Assembly: GCA_030386875.1 (NCBI GenBank)
Contig: CM059571.1
Coordinates: 26,654,355 to 26,718,354, forward strand
Source of the DNA: Morinoia aosen
Lineage: Eukaryota > Arthropoda > Malacostraca > Amphipoda > Talitridae
Length of the DNA stretch: 64,000 nucleotides
Direction of reading: 5' to 3'
The position numbers and the translations under genes are program-made. This document shows positions 49,749 through 61,106 of this stretch, piece by piece. The number at the start of each line of letters is the position of its first letter. Position 1 is the stretch's first letter. Under the pieces are notes generated by a model. It made no database searches and was not told the origin of the DNA. It saw only the letters and a list, made by a program, of their open reading frames with translations.

Positions 49749-52326
49749 GTAAATAAGAAGTTATTTTGAGACGAAGAAAACTGAAGAAAGCTCATGACAT
49801 GTCAAAATATAAACCATAAATCCCTTTTGCACAAAAACGGAACTACGCGTTAATTTTTGTTTTTAAAAAATAAACCTAGTTTGATTGTGCTGTTACAATT
49901 AAACAGCGGAAATGGCAAAAAATTGTAACATTTAGACCAGACGCTTTTATACCTCGTCTTCACTTTAGGTTTTCAAACGAACGATTTATAAAATGGATTA
50001 TATTGAATACATCGAACATACAATAGGCATATTCCTGTTCGTATGATCAAGTAATACGAGCCAACATCACAAGTAAAGCATGTCAACGATCTTATATCGA
50101 AACCACTTCTTTAGTGTATGGATTTTCTAACGAAACACGAACTCTCTTCTCGACTACAAAGAAATTCCGAAGCATTAACTGCTTTAAATAGAAATGTTGT
50201 TGCTGATACTGAGCAGAAGCAAATCACGCTCAACTCAGACGTGAAAATCTTATACTGGGCAACCCGCACTAGCGGCTCACATCAACACGTCTTGACGCCC
50301 ACTCGAGCTCACATCTTGAGGTGTAGCATCGTCGTCTTGATGCTAAACCCTTTGGTGTACGATAATTCGAATGGTTAGGGGAAAAATTTGTCATAACCCT
50401 GAATTGTCAGTGGAATTGTTTTAGTGCGAAAGCTTTTAGCATAAGTAAGTGCCCACTTTATTTTTATTTAAACAAAAATTTGAAGCTCTATGCTCAGCGA
50501 CAGAAATTTTCGACGTTGATATTAAAGTTTTTAAATTTACGAAGAAATTATTCGAAAGTTTTTGCCCGAATTTGTCAACAATAAACGAAGTTAAAAAATA
50601 ACTTGTTCAAGTTAAATAGAATGGTTATTGAATGTGTTGCAGGGACCCTGTAGCATGAACTTAGAGGTAACCAATGGTAATTTACGCGTGCAGGCTTGTG
50701 GAATGTCTAAAAACTATTGTCATGAAAGCTTGGAATTTCCCTAATTTTCTTATTTACTCCAAAATGTTCCCTGACTAGTTGAATTACTTTAAAATTAGGT
50801 TAGATGTCCTAAACTGGAAGCACTAGCCATCTTGGCACTGGAGTAGCCGTCAGTACCCAAAGGTTCAAAAGAAACAATGAAGAAGGAAAGTGCGAGTGAA
50901 ATGAAAGGTTGATGTGTGAAACAATATCTTCAGAAGTTCATGCTCACCAGAGTAAGCTTAAGCTCGGTTGTTGAAACAGTCACCATCCACAAAGAAAATA
51001 TTAAAATTTGAACGCATAAGTACGATGTTTTCAAGGAAAAATCAAGTAATTAACGGGTCGTTATTCATTTTCAAAGTATCTTGAAGTTCTCAAACCAAAG
51101 AAAATTTCAACAACTAATTTGAAGAATAAAAATTTTCTTTCAGTAAAAGGTGTCTTATACAAAAAAATTATCACGAGTTAGAATTGAACAGTGTAAATTG
51201 CGAAAAAATTAAGTACAAGAAAGTAACATTCGGGTCACTTCTCGATTATAAACTAGGGATCATGTAGAAGCTAGCGTAAAAAAAAATGCATGAAAGGATG
51301 ATATTCACTCTTGATCACAGTTGTTCTGCGTGGTACAATGAAAGAAAAATTTTACGAATTCAAATCTGACGGGAATTCAGATGCTTTGAAACTGACGCTA
51401 TAAATAGAGTAGTATTGAGGGGGGCGGAGTTTCGGAAGTGATTCACGCTAAATGCTCAGCTAATAATTAATAACTTTTCAGTAATTTTTCTAACACTAAA
51501 AATGGAATAAAATTATTTCATAGATACGCACCATAACATACTATTCTTCTTCACCTTGGAACTCCGAACACGATATCAATGTGGAAAAGTTTGTCTCACT
51601 GAAGTCACCGATAAAGTCTCTCCCATTGAATAGCTGCAAAGAATTATTGGTTTCAAAAGTGTTTAGCAACATTTCCACTCAGTGATTATCCTTTAATGTT
51701 TTGTTTGCGTTGTGTGTCTTCGCAAGCGCCTACAAGAACGTTTTTTTAACTCAACCCAAAAATCAGTTTTCGAACGCCACTCCTGTTGCGCTGACTCGTC
51801 CGTGGCATATGCTCACCATTAAATTAGGCCTATCTCATCATTTGATGACGCAAACTGTAATTTATGATGTAAACAAAATTGCATCTTCAAATAAACAACG
51901 GAAAAAAATATATCTGTGACATTGACTACTTGAAAGCATTAGGTGAAAGAGGATCAAAACTTTAATGGAGTTCCCGATACTGCGGGCGTGTCTTTGTCAG
52001 GCAGGTGCCCCGGGATCGATCGGCTGCGCCCGTGCTTGTTCAGTCTCTCTTTTTCCTCTCACCAGGGAAGCCACTCTAGAGGAAGAGAGCTACTGCTGAA
52101 GACAACTTCCGAGATGAGCGCTAGATAAGAGGATCGCTTAAACATCTCCTGGGATAGGTGAAAATTGATAGGTATGAAAACTGACACATTCTATTACTGT
52201 GCTGATAATTTGAAAATAAATATCATTATCAAACAAATTTTAGGTAGGGTCTAGCAAAACCAGATTTTGAGTTTTTAAAACATCATTAACACACTCATTT
52301 TTTACCTTAATAACCAACTTTGCACC

Positions 52327-52560
52327 AGATTAGATTAATTAGTTTAAGCTTCCCTAACCACAAAAAGGTGTTCTAAAGAGGGGAAGTATGGAGGCGCCAT
52401 TTAGTAAGAAGTTAAGGGAACACGATACCAATTTACAAGTTGTGTTCCCACACTAGAGCCCCAGCACATAGAAACTGTAAGTTGAACAAATGACGAAGAA
52501 ACAGTTGAAGAAGAAAGTTAGAGGTACTGAAAAACAGGACAGCAGTCGACACGGCAGCAA
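52327..52560 (-). repeat. SINE-like family, copy lacking the head (copy 7)
   Basis: AGATTAGATTAATTAG, TTTAAGCTTCCCTAACCACA, GGAGGCGCCATTTAGTAAGA, AGTTAAGGGAACACG and ACAGTTGAAGAAGAAAGTTA match the tail-side two thirds. It stops before the pol III-like head. Truncation of the end away from the A/T-rich tail is what 5'-truncated retroposition gives. Confidence 0.6.
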
Positions 52561-54190
52561 ATTCCCTTAATCTCTCTACTTTTCAAAATGATGAGGATAA
52601 AAGCTGACGATGAGTAGCAGAAATTTAAAAAATCGTGCACTTTCACTCATGTGCGATCGAAGGCTACCAGAGTTATGCCAGATAATACAATTCAGCATTA
52701 GACCATGTACTTCAATACTATCAGTGACTGTTAACGAAATATAAAAAAAGCTTCATCGAATTCTTCGTTTTACAGCGATAAGGTGTCATTCATATCTGTG
52801 CGCACACATCTTCACTATGAGTAGCATTGACACGTGGCGAGTTAAGAATGGAGCACACGGCGCAGATTGGGCTGCATGCGGCGAACATGAGAGGTAGAAA
52901 CATATGGTAGAGAGAGGCCTGGTATGGCGACCTCTGCGCTACGGCGATCGATCTCTAGAAACAGGTGGTAATCCTATAGCTGAAGCAGCTACTTGCATAC
53001 CCGAAACACACAACTCCTTCATGCCCATAGTGAAGTGAAACTAAAACATAATTAGATGCTTGATAATCACCAAAAGAAACTTGTTACTGGATGAATTGAT
53101 GTGAAATCACAGGAGCAAGCTATGTGCAAAACATTTTGGCATGTTGCCCAAATGATGAGAAGACTGCACAGAGAAGCACACATGATTGAACAGGTGACAG
53201 TGCACTAAGAAAAGTAAAATCAGAACACAGCCAGACGCTGAAGTGCTCGGGGGCTTTTTTCCGTTGGGACTACATATTATTAAACGAATAAAGAGAACAG
53301 CATACAGAAATCATTCTGAATGACATAGAGAAAATGCAAGAAAGATAAATAGCGTCTGCATTAGCGGAACAGTTACACAAAGGAGATGAACAATGAAGCA
53401 GTGAGCCTCATTACGCTTTGTGTCTCAGCCGCAAGGCAAGCGCCGGCAGGGGAAGGCGGTAGCTTGCTCGCTGCAACTCGGCAATACCGGCATCGGTTCA
53501 CTTAGGATCGCGTTGTAGGATGATGTTTAGTGTAATTTTCCCCATAATGGTCTTTTCTAAAACTGTCAGACAGACTTCACAATTTAAAAACGCTGAGTCC
53601 ATTCGGACTCTAAGAAAATCACTGTCATTGAACAATACGATCTCCCGTAAACGCTGTGCAATAATAGGGAAATTATTACAAGCATTAAATTTCAAAATTC
53701 ATTCCTAGGTAATCTTATCAAGCTGAATTTTAAAATCTTTAAATAATTCTCCAAACTCCCTGCCTAAACCCCCTTCACCGGCAAGATAAAACTCGTCATG
53801 TGAAGGATTTGAAGGAAAACAAAACGTTTGATTCGCTTTTAACTATAATTTTTTTAAGCGTAGGGATCGTCTGAAATGAGGAAAACATTTCTTAACTTAA
53901 AATACATTGGAAACGTATGAAATGAGGTCTCTTCTTATTATTGAAGCTTTTAGTCAGCTTGAAAATAGCTAATTATAGAAAATCAAAAAATAAATATGAC
54001 AAAAACAGAACGAAATTGATAGTCTTTAACTAATTAAATGTCCTGAGTCTAATATTTATCCAGATAAATTATAGCGGCTTATGGTAAATTTTAGATACCA
54101 CTAGTCATAATAATTTAATTACTCAAACTTCAGAAGGTTGTGAACTAAAAACTGTGTAATTAAACAACGAGTGAATGAATGCACCCTCAC

Positions 54191-54245
54191 CTGTCGGCGG
54201 CGGCTGGAAGCACCGTCCGAACACGCTGATGTAACGGTACACCAT
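54191..54245 (-). CDS. Candidate alternative first exon (MVYRYISVFGRCFQPPPT)
   Basis: On minus, ATG at 54245-54243 opens MVYRYISVFGRCFQPPPT and reaches the donor ACAG|GTGAGG in phase 1, which would also join exon 2 in frame with Asp at the junction. An in-frame TAA lies 18 nt upstream. The exon is GC-rich in an AT-rich setting, as the true coding exons are. It could instead be a non-coding leader spliced to the 49.7-kb exon at acceptor 49780; in that case its own frame hits a stop and translation would start at 49748. There is no homology support. Confidence 0.35.
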
Positions 54246-57107
54246 CACCGCTAGGCCCCTTTAAACTTCACAATGAACTAATCAACAGGTACGTTAAATT
54301 AATAAACAGACTGGGTACTGGACCACTTTGGAGCAGCGTCTGACTACCACGTACCGAGTGCACGCGACTTCAAAACAATCTGAGAGGCAGGACCAGAAAA
54401 CTCCTTCGAAAGATTATGTTAGGTCACAGAATCAGCACTGCATGCCTATCTTCGGCAGCAGGCATCCGGCAACTGGCGAGTTTTGCACTAACAAAGCTCT
54501 GGAAGCGGAGCTCGGCTCGAAATTTGAGATCGAAATTACCCCCTTGATGCGCACCTAACAAGGGAAGCGCAGGAGACTGGTGATTGTAGCTGCGAGGATG
54601 GTGATTGATTAGCAGAAAGAACTGATGGTTGGACAGCAGTGAAGATTTGAGATTGATGGGATAAGGGAGGTGGATCCCATGGTATTTCGTCATTGACTCG
54701 AACAACGTGAACAAAGGAAAGTAATGTAACTCTTATTGGTAACAGTGAACACTGTTTCAATAATACAATTGATTTTCTGAAATGAGGTAACAAAATCTCA
54801 GACCCACAGGCCCATATTGAACATTTTGTTAAAAAAATACTGTTGTATACTCGAAATGTGATGAATCTTACAGATGAATAATAATTTATAATGCATTCTA
54901 AGTTTCCTTTCATGCCTCTGTTGCGTGGAATTGTAATTTTTAAATTAATGTTTTTGAATAATAATAAATTGCGCTATAAATACTACTGCTATACCTTAAA
55001 TCATTTCTGTACTCGAAGACACTACAGAAATCCTAAAAGACGGCAGTGTAGACCGGAAAATAGCACAACAAACAGCGGAACGCAGATAGTTGAATAATGG
55101 TAGTAGATTCCGTGGAGTTAAATTGAGTTAGGAGTGCATACACAACGCGCGATGTCATTTCATCGCGCGAGAATTTCATCAATATTATTGGGGACCTTAT
55201 CGTTCTTTGTAACAAAAGTATTGTTGTTGACAGAAGTTAGGGAAATTCCCAAAGAATTTTTCCATGAAATATTTTCACGTCAAAAACATCACTCACGTCA
55301 TCGTAAAGCTACAATTCTCTCCTCGTGATCTCTTAATCGACAAATTTAGAAACTAATGTTGACTTATAAACTATAATCTATTTTAGAGATTGGCCATTTC
55401 AGTATCACTGCAGGAAAAATGCTTCTATAACAGAAACTTAAACTCATTCCTTCAGGTATTTTCCCATAGATCAACCCCATCCGTATTATAAGTAACCTTT
55501 ACACTTCTAATTAACGAGCACGAGGTTCACGCATCAAGGTATCTGCACTAAAAGAAGATGACGAAAAACCAACAACGATCGACTACTTAGAAAAAGCCGA
55601 GCAATTGCGGCTGTTTGAACGTTTTGGACAAATCCGTCGTTTCAATTCAGTGTGTTGACACCAACTCCCTGAGCGCGGAGCATCCGAGAACGTGGCGCAG
55701 TATGCGTTTCACTCATATTTGGGGAGAGAATTTTACCTTACCTGACTCTAATAACAAATGCGTTGAATCATATATATGTTATTGCATGGATTTTCTCAAA
55801 GTTTCATTTACGTAGCAAAACGGAGACTAAATTTCTAAATTCATTTCATTTAAAATAATTTTAAATTCTATTTTTAAAACTTAGTTCAGACACTTCATGA
55901 TTTGAAGTTTCGACGGTAACTATGAAGCCACTCACCCTCAATAAGATTTGCAGCCTTTACTTAACAAAACGTTCTAATGAGAATTTTATTCTTATACGTA
56001 TCCAACGGAACACATTGCACCACACTTATCTATTTTACCATACTTTACCATATTCAGCGAGAGCTCAGAGATTAGAAGATACTGGCAGTATACTTTCAGC
56101 ATTATTTTGTCCCAAGTCAGTGCAATAAAATTCGATAGATGAACTTGAAATTACTGTTCTTAACGAAGCGTCAGAACTTTCGTCTAAATATGATAGCGAA
56201 TTGTTGAGACTGAGCTACGGATCTGCATAACAAGTAAATTTTACAAGTATATCATTACGGGATTTATATAAAGCGATAGTAGTATAGGAAATATATCTTT
56301 TACTAATTGGTATAGAAATCGATTTAAAGCAAAGTGAAGGTGAATTTGATGCCATGCTATTGCAAAAAAAAAAATAAATAAAAAATAAAGCACCATGAGA
56401 ATTGAAAATTTCTAGAACGCCAGAGTAGAATTTGCGACATAATAGATAATTTAAAAATAAAAGGTAAGGTCGGGCATGGCTATTAACGTATAACGAGAGC
56501 GAATTACATGAGATAGTTGTAATACGTGTATCCCAGAAAAAGATGCTGTACAGAATTTGAGAAATATGAAAACATTCTGGAATACAAACATACTCTAAAA
56601 CCCTCTCGGTAATTCACGATGAAAACAGTAATTGAACCTACAAAAACAACTGGTTCAATTGGTTTTCAGCGCGCTACTTTGTGATTATGCAGCTGCTGCT
56701 CTGGATCAGATCATCAGATACAACTTCCAGACTTCTCCTCAAACTCCGTGGGAGCCTAAATCTTACCCAATATATTCTCATTAGAAAAAATCGTAACGAA
56801 TTTGAGTTACTTTCACTTCGTCATTTTCCGACAGCAGCAGGTTTGGAGTGCAGTTTGGTGCTGTCTAGAGTTCTTGTGCTCGAATTCAGTATATAAGAAC
56901 GAAAACTGCATGACGACGCTCGTACAATGGTAGGTTCCTGACAGAGACACGAAGTGCAGAAAGGTCGAAAGTGAGGGCAGGGTAGCGCGGTAATTTTTTT
57001 TCCAATGCAGTATTGCAACTATTATGTATTTTTTTAAATACTCCCAAAAACGAAACTAATTTTCCACTAGTGAATATTCTGTCAATAAATTCCAGGAGAA
57101 TGACATA

Positions 57108-57836
57108 CCAGGTTGGTACAAGAGTAATATCCGATTTAAAGATCTTAGGGACAAATGAATAAGCCAACGACAATAGAAATTTTTATTCATTAACATACTT
57201 TCATTCCAAAGGCCTCATTGCACCTTTCAACAAGCTTGTAAATGCCTCGCTTGTAAATTTCTGTAGGTTTAGAATCAAAATAGAAATTCAACTCTTTTTT
57301 TTCAATCGCCTCTCTTGTTGTTACCCTATAACACTATAATGGTTCTCTAGTTTGCGGGACAAATGAAAATCAGAAGCAGGTTGTATGGGCCACGCCTAAC
57401 TGTCCTGTAATTTCCCTTGCGATAACACTAGGATTCTCGGACACAAGAACATTTAACTGATCGGAATCAAGTGTTCTCGGTCGGTTTTTCTTTGGCTCAT
57501 CTTTTAATTAAAGAGAAATCACAACTTCGAAAACCATCTCTTGCAACATCTTTCATTCAATACATCATTACTCCAAGTGGTCTGAATAGATTTTGCAGCC
57601 GCACTTGCAGTATACGTTTGTGAAACTCGTACAGTAGAACATTTCTTATGTAATCTTTAGATTGGACAAACATTGATGCCAATATTTATGCAAAATAATA
57701 AACGTAACAAAGATAATTTGAAAGAAAATCATTCAGTTTCGTCACAGAAAAAACTCTTGACAGAATGAAAATAATTGACAAATCTAACTTTAAACATCCG
57801 TTCTAAAAATAGGACATAATTTTCGCACCAACCTGA
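57108..57836 (-). mobile_element. mariner element with internal deletion (729 bp)
   Basis: The left end CCAGGTTGGTACAAGAGTAA and the right end, on the complement, TCAGGTTGGTGCGAAAATTA form mariner-type inverted repeats, each flanked by TA. On minus, the N-terminal helix-turn-helix part is followed directly by the C-terminal end of a mariner transposase, so the DDD catalytic core is missing. Intact mariners are about 1.3 kb. Confidence 0.82.
57184..57660 (-). pseudogene. mariner transposase remnant (HTH joined to C-terminus)
   Basis: With frame changes the minus strand reads LLYEFHK, then CCKRWFSKL, DFSLI, KDEPKKNRPRTLDSDQLNVL, VSENPSVIAREITGQLGVAH, then a stop and a jump to SKPTEIYKRGIYKLVERCNE ending in TAA. 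These are the DNA-binding domain (DEP-x-x-x-RP, H-x-T) and the last helix (FY-x-RGI-x-LPERW) of mariner. The W in LPERW is C here. Catalytic aspartates are deleted. Confidence 0.8.
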
Positions 57837-58255
57837 TATAAGTGGCACATACTTTCAGCTAGATTCCACCATTGACACTAACAAGATAAATGGTAATCTT
57901 CATAAAGTGTAGTATAGTTCTCGTACTAGTTGTAGCAATCAATTATTAGAGAACTACTTTAAACATAAATGATATCAAAACAAAGTATTTTGCAGAAATG
58001 TAGTCATGTGAAAGATCACGTTGATCAGGTGCAGCGATAATACTCTCATTTAATAACAGTTTTTATATAAGCATCAAATCTTACTCGTCTGCTTTCAAGT
58101 CCACTGTATTGTCATATTGCATATATATTTTTTAATAATAAAATGTACGGCAGTGACACGGTCGACGGTAGCTCGTACAGGGTGGCGTAAGTCACTTCAA
58201 TTTGAACATTTCATACACGACAGCTAATAAAGTTGTGAAAATTGGTTACATATGA

Positions 58256-58862
58256 CAGGGTGCGTACAGGCTCTGAGGTTCAAAATTCCACTACTTTTTC
58301 ATGACTTTTTATGCCAACCAAATCACATTTTCACTACCTCTCTCTGCGGTGCTATCCATTGTTGAAAGTCTTTGTCTCGCAACCACAAGTTGTTGAAAGA
58401 ACAACTGCCTGGCATGACGATAATTCCTCAGCTCAGTCTCGGCACCGTAACTCTAGTCACACACACACGGGATGGTCAAGACCGATGATAGAAACTCAGC
58501 TCGAAAATGTTCAACAGTGGCGACAGGTCAACAATGGTCCAAGCGAGCGCGTGTCTTCAGTCACACTGAGCGCGTTTGGTTTCACGTGACGCCTGAGAAC
58601 CAATCAAAATCGCGGACACTAAAGACGTAGCTGTATCAACCAATCAGAGCCCAAGTAACACTCGAAGGTTACTGACAACGCCTCGCTCAACGCGGACCAA
58701 ACGGAACGAAAATTTTCAACAGTAAAATTTTCTTTTCACGAAAATCCTAAAATTTCATCACTTTCAATGACCATTTTTAAAATTCCACTACTTTCGAGGC
58801 CTTGAATTTTATTTTCGAAATTCAACTACTTTCCATGCTTCTCCATGCCTGTACGCACCCTG
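58256..58862. mobile_element. hAT-like MITE nested in the Tc1/mariner element
   Basis: 607 bp with a perfect 16-bp inverted repeat CAGGGTGCGTACAGGC at its ends and an imperfect 8-bp target duplication (ACATATGA left, AATTATGA right; 6 of 8). Subterminal repeats of AAATTCCACTACTTT occur on both arms (about 58,283, 58,780 and 58,820). The 92-codon ORF inside shows no transposase motif, so it is non-autonomous. Confidence 0.85.
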
Positions 58863-59744
58863 AATTATGAAATGAAAGAAAAATCTTTAAGTTTTTTATT
58901 TGAATGAGATATCCTTTGAATGTTCTTCATTATCATTTAAACACAAGCGTATTCTTCGAACAGTATTTTCCATGATTTTTTTTCAAAATATCTGTAGTTA
59001 TTCTGTTGATTTATTCGATGATATTTATTAAGTCATCGAGAGTATTAGGCATAAGTATTGATGTAAACCTTTCCTTTAAGGTATTCCCATAGGAAGAAAT
59101 TTGAGAGGGTTAAATCAGGAGACCGTGGTGGTTATTGAATGTCACCAAAACGTGAAATTAAACGACTAGAAAAGGCAGCTCTTAGTATTGCCCAGGTTTC
59201 TCTAGCTGAATGTGGTGTCGCCCCATCTTGTTGGAACCCATCATTCTGTGTATCCCATCTTCCAGTTATGGTATTGAATATTCCTGTATCATTTGTCTGT
59301 AGATGTCTCCTTTCGCTGTCATAGTTGCACCATCAAAATCCTCGAAGTATGGACCAATGATTTTTTGCACTCGTTATACATCAGACGGTAACCTTCTGGG
59401 AATGAAGTGGTTGCTCTCGGAATCACACCAGAAACTGAATTTTTGTTTATTAGTATGCTTACTGATGTGGAAATGGGCCTTATCAGACATGATTAGGCGG
59501 GAGGTAAAAGTCTCATCATTTGTAAGGCATAGAAATGCACGGGTGAAGTCTATTCTTTCTTGATGGTTTGCAACTTTTACAAGTGTTGCTTGAATTTTTG
59601 TACATGGAAACAGTTTTAAATCTTTTGATGGGATGCGTTGCAATGATCTTCGTAAAGGCTTGTAGTTGACTGGAAGGCTATCTACGTAGTCGACGTGTTC
59701 TGCTGCAACACTCAATGAAACACGTTGAATCACAACACAAGTTT

Positions 59745-60500
59745 CACAAATTAACGAACACTGGCTTAGGAATGAAATATTATAGTGCAATCAATTTCAA
59801 CTTCAAGTGCAATCTTATTTCTTGCCTAGTAGATAGAGCTTTTAAAATTTGTTCGACGTATGACTCTTTTTTAACACAGCTAGAATTTTTACGTTCATAT
59901 TTTTGCAAAAATTCATTTCCCCTTTTTTTAATTGAAAAATGTTTTCGTAGGACAATTGACTCTCACCGCGTGCGAAAGATGGCTAATTTTGATGTGCCGA
60001 AAAAAATTTTGTACGTGTCATTACCATATATGTCTGTCTTTACTAATCGCTATGTAGAAAACGAAATAAAAACGCTTATCACTAAATACTACCCACAAAT
60101 AAATCCTAGAATAATTTTTCGCAATATGTTCAGTGTTGGCAGTTTTTTCCGGTTTACTGATAAGATGCCTGAGTTCCTGCAAAGCTGCGTCGTCTATAAA
60201 TACAAATGTGGCCAGTGTAATGCTACATATTGTGGGGAGACAACTCGCCACTTAGTGACGCGCATAGCAGAGCATAGGGGGGTGTCAGTACGTACTGGGA
60301 GAGCTACCGCCAACACTTTGCACAGCAGTATAAGAGATCACTCGCATGCAGCTGACCACCCAATCACTGAAAATTGTTTCGAAATTATAGGCCATAGCAA
60401 TAAACTAGATATTCGTTTGTTAGAAAGTATACTTATTCACCACACTAGGCCTACGTTAAATGAAGCAGATTCGTCTGCACCTCTGTATATTTTAAATTAG
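59745..60500 (+). CDS. Penelope-like element: RT thumb plus GIY-YIG endonuclease (partial)
   Basis: The frame is open from upstream host sequence (Met at 59,715) to TAG at 60,498-60,500. Penelope-derived sequence begins near TNTGLGMKYYSAINF and continues FKCNLISCLVDRAFKICSTY, FLTQLEFLRSYFCKNSFPLF, IEKCFRRTI (RT thumb) and, after a linker, VVYKYKCGQCNATYCGETTR, HLVTRIAEHRG, the GIY-YIG core with its CxxC knuckle, Arg and later E (RLLESILIHH). The nuclease makes the target-site cut in Penelope retrotransposition. RT catalytic blocks are missing through 5' truncation, so it cannot act alone. The remaining domain has no internal stop, suggesting recent insertion. Confidence 0.85.
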   Translation, partial: HKLTNTGLGMKYYSAINFNFKCNLISCLVDRAFKICSTYDSFLTQLEFLRSYFCKNSFPLFLIEKCFRRTIDSHRVRKMANFDVPKKILYVSLPYMSVFTNRYVENEIKTLITKYYPQINPRIIFRNMFSVGSFFRFTDKMPEFLQSCVVYKYKCGQCNATYCGETTRHLVTRIAEHRGVSVRTGRATANTLHSSIRDHSHAADHPITENCFEIIGHSNKLDIRLLESILIHHTRPTLNEADSSAPLYILN

Positions 60501-60660
60501 GACTCCCATCTTGTATCACTTTTCTATGTTGTATCAATCTTGTATCACTTTTTCTATGTTTACTCTGCTGCTATAATTTGTGAATTTTTATTATCGTTCC
60601 AGATACTGAAGATGAGTATAGTTTACTCGAAAGCTCTATTTTTATAAAGAAAACTTCATG
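59745..60660 (+). mobile_element. Penelope-like retroelement, 5' truncated, nested in the transposase
   Basis: Plus-strand sequence starting around 59,745 splits the minus-strand transposase reading between ...IIKEGKNIIHE and ETCVVIQRVSLSV.... It encodes the end of the reverse transcriptase and the GIY-YIG nuclease, followed by a 3' end containing GAAGATGAGTATAGTTTACTCGAAAGCTC, a sequence like that ending many Penelope-like elements. Boundaries are approximate, since no clean target duplication was found. Confidence 0.85.
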
Positions 60661-61106
60661 AATGATGTTTTTACCCTCCTTGATTATTTTGTTTTTACGT
60701 TGAATTACAATTGCATTTCGCACCGATCTCGGTCTGCAAGAGCGTTCTTTGTCTGCTGTTAAGCCAAAATCTTTAAATCTTGAAATCATTGCAACACTGC
60801 AATGTTTGGAAGGCCTTTGTTGATTAAATCTGCTTACGAAGCCCCTCTTTACTGCGACTAATGATCATGTGTGAGAGAAATAACTTTCCACTATCTTTGC
60901 CTGTTAATCCTTGCTGTATTTCGGCATATCTGGGACAAGATTTATGCGTAGATTTTGTTAGCAAGATAAACTTCAAATCCATATTATCGATACAGGATAA
61001 AACTTGGGAGATTTTCTCTCATTTCGTATGTAATGCCAATTTATATCTGTATTAGTAGACGTTCAATAAATGTTCAAAATAGTGAAGAGACTTTTGCGCC
61101 ACCCTG

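Larger units (their letters stand above)
49781..57107. other. Region upstream of the transporter; no other gene recognised
   Basis: It contains the candidate first exon at 54.2 kb and SINE copy 7 at 52.3 kb. GC-richer patches occur at about 51,960-52,140, 52,850-53,000, 53,400-53,520 and 54,190-54,560; the last surrounds the candidate first exon and could hold a promoter. The ORFs present are short and have no family resemblance. Confidence 0.5.
58900..60927 (-). pseudogene. DUF4817/DDE_3 transposase, disrupted
   Basis: ATG at 60,927 opens MPKYSKD then a stop; beyond it AKIVESYFSHT, FNQQRPSKHCSVAMISRFKD, CRPRSVRNAIVIQRKNK form the DUF4817 helix-turn-helix. After the Penelope insertion come LRRSLQRIPSKDLKLFPCTK, FLCLTNDETFTSRLIMSDKA (catalytic D region, MSDEAH in relatives, here SDKAH), IIGPYFEDFDG, FQQDGATPHSA (second catalytic D) and PPRSPDLT with NFFLWEYLKGK (third acidic region). 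Scattered stops and frame changes show long inactivity. Confidence 0.83.
58178..61106 (-). mobile_element. Tc1/mariner-superfamily transposon (DUF4817 type) with two insertions
   Basis: Inverted ends CAGGGTGGCG...AAGTC...CTTCA...TTTGAACATTT at both sides are flanked by TA. The left end is plus 58,178; the right end mirrors it at 61,106. Total 2,929 bp, but a 607-bp MITE and about 0.9 kb of Penelope element sit inside, leaving about 1.4 kb, the normal size for a single-ORF element. The transposase on minus is broken by stops, frameshifts and the Penelope insertion. Confidence 0.85.
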
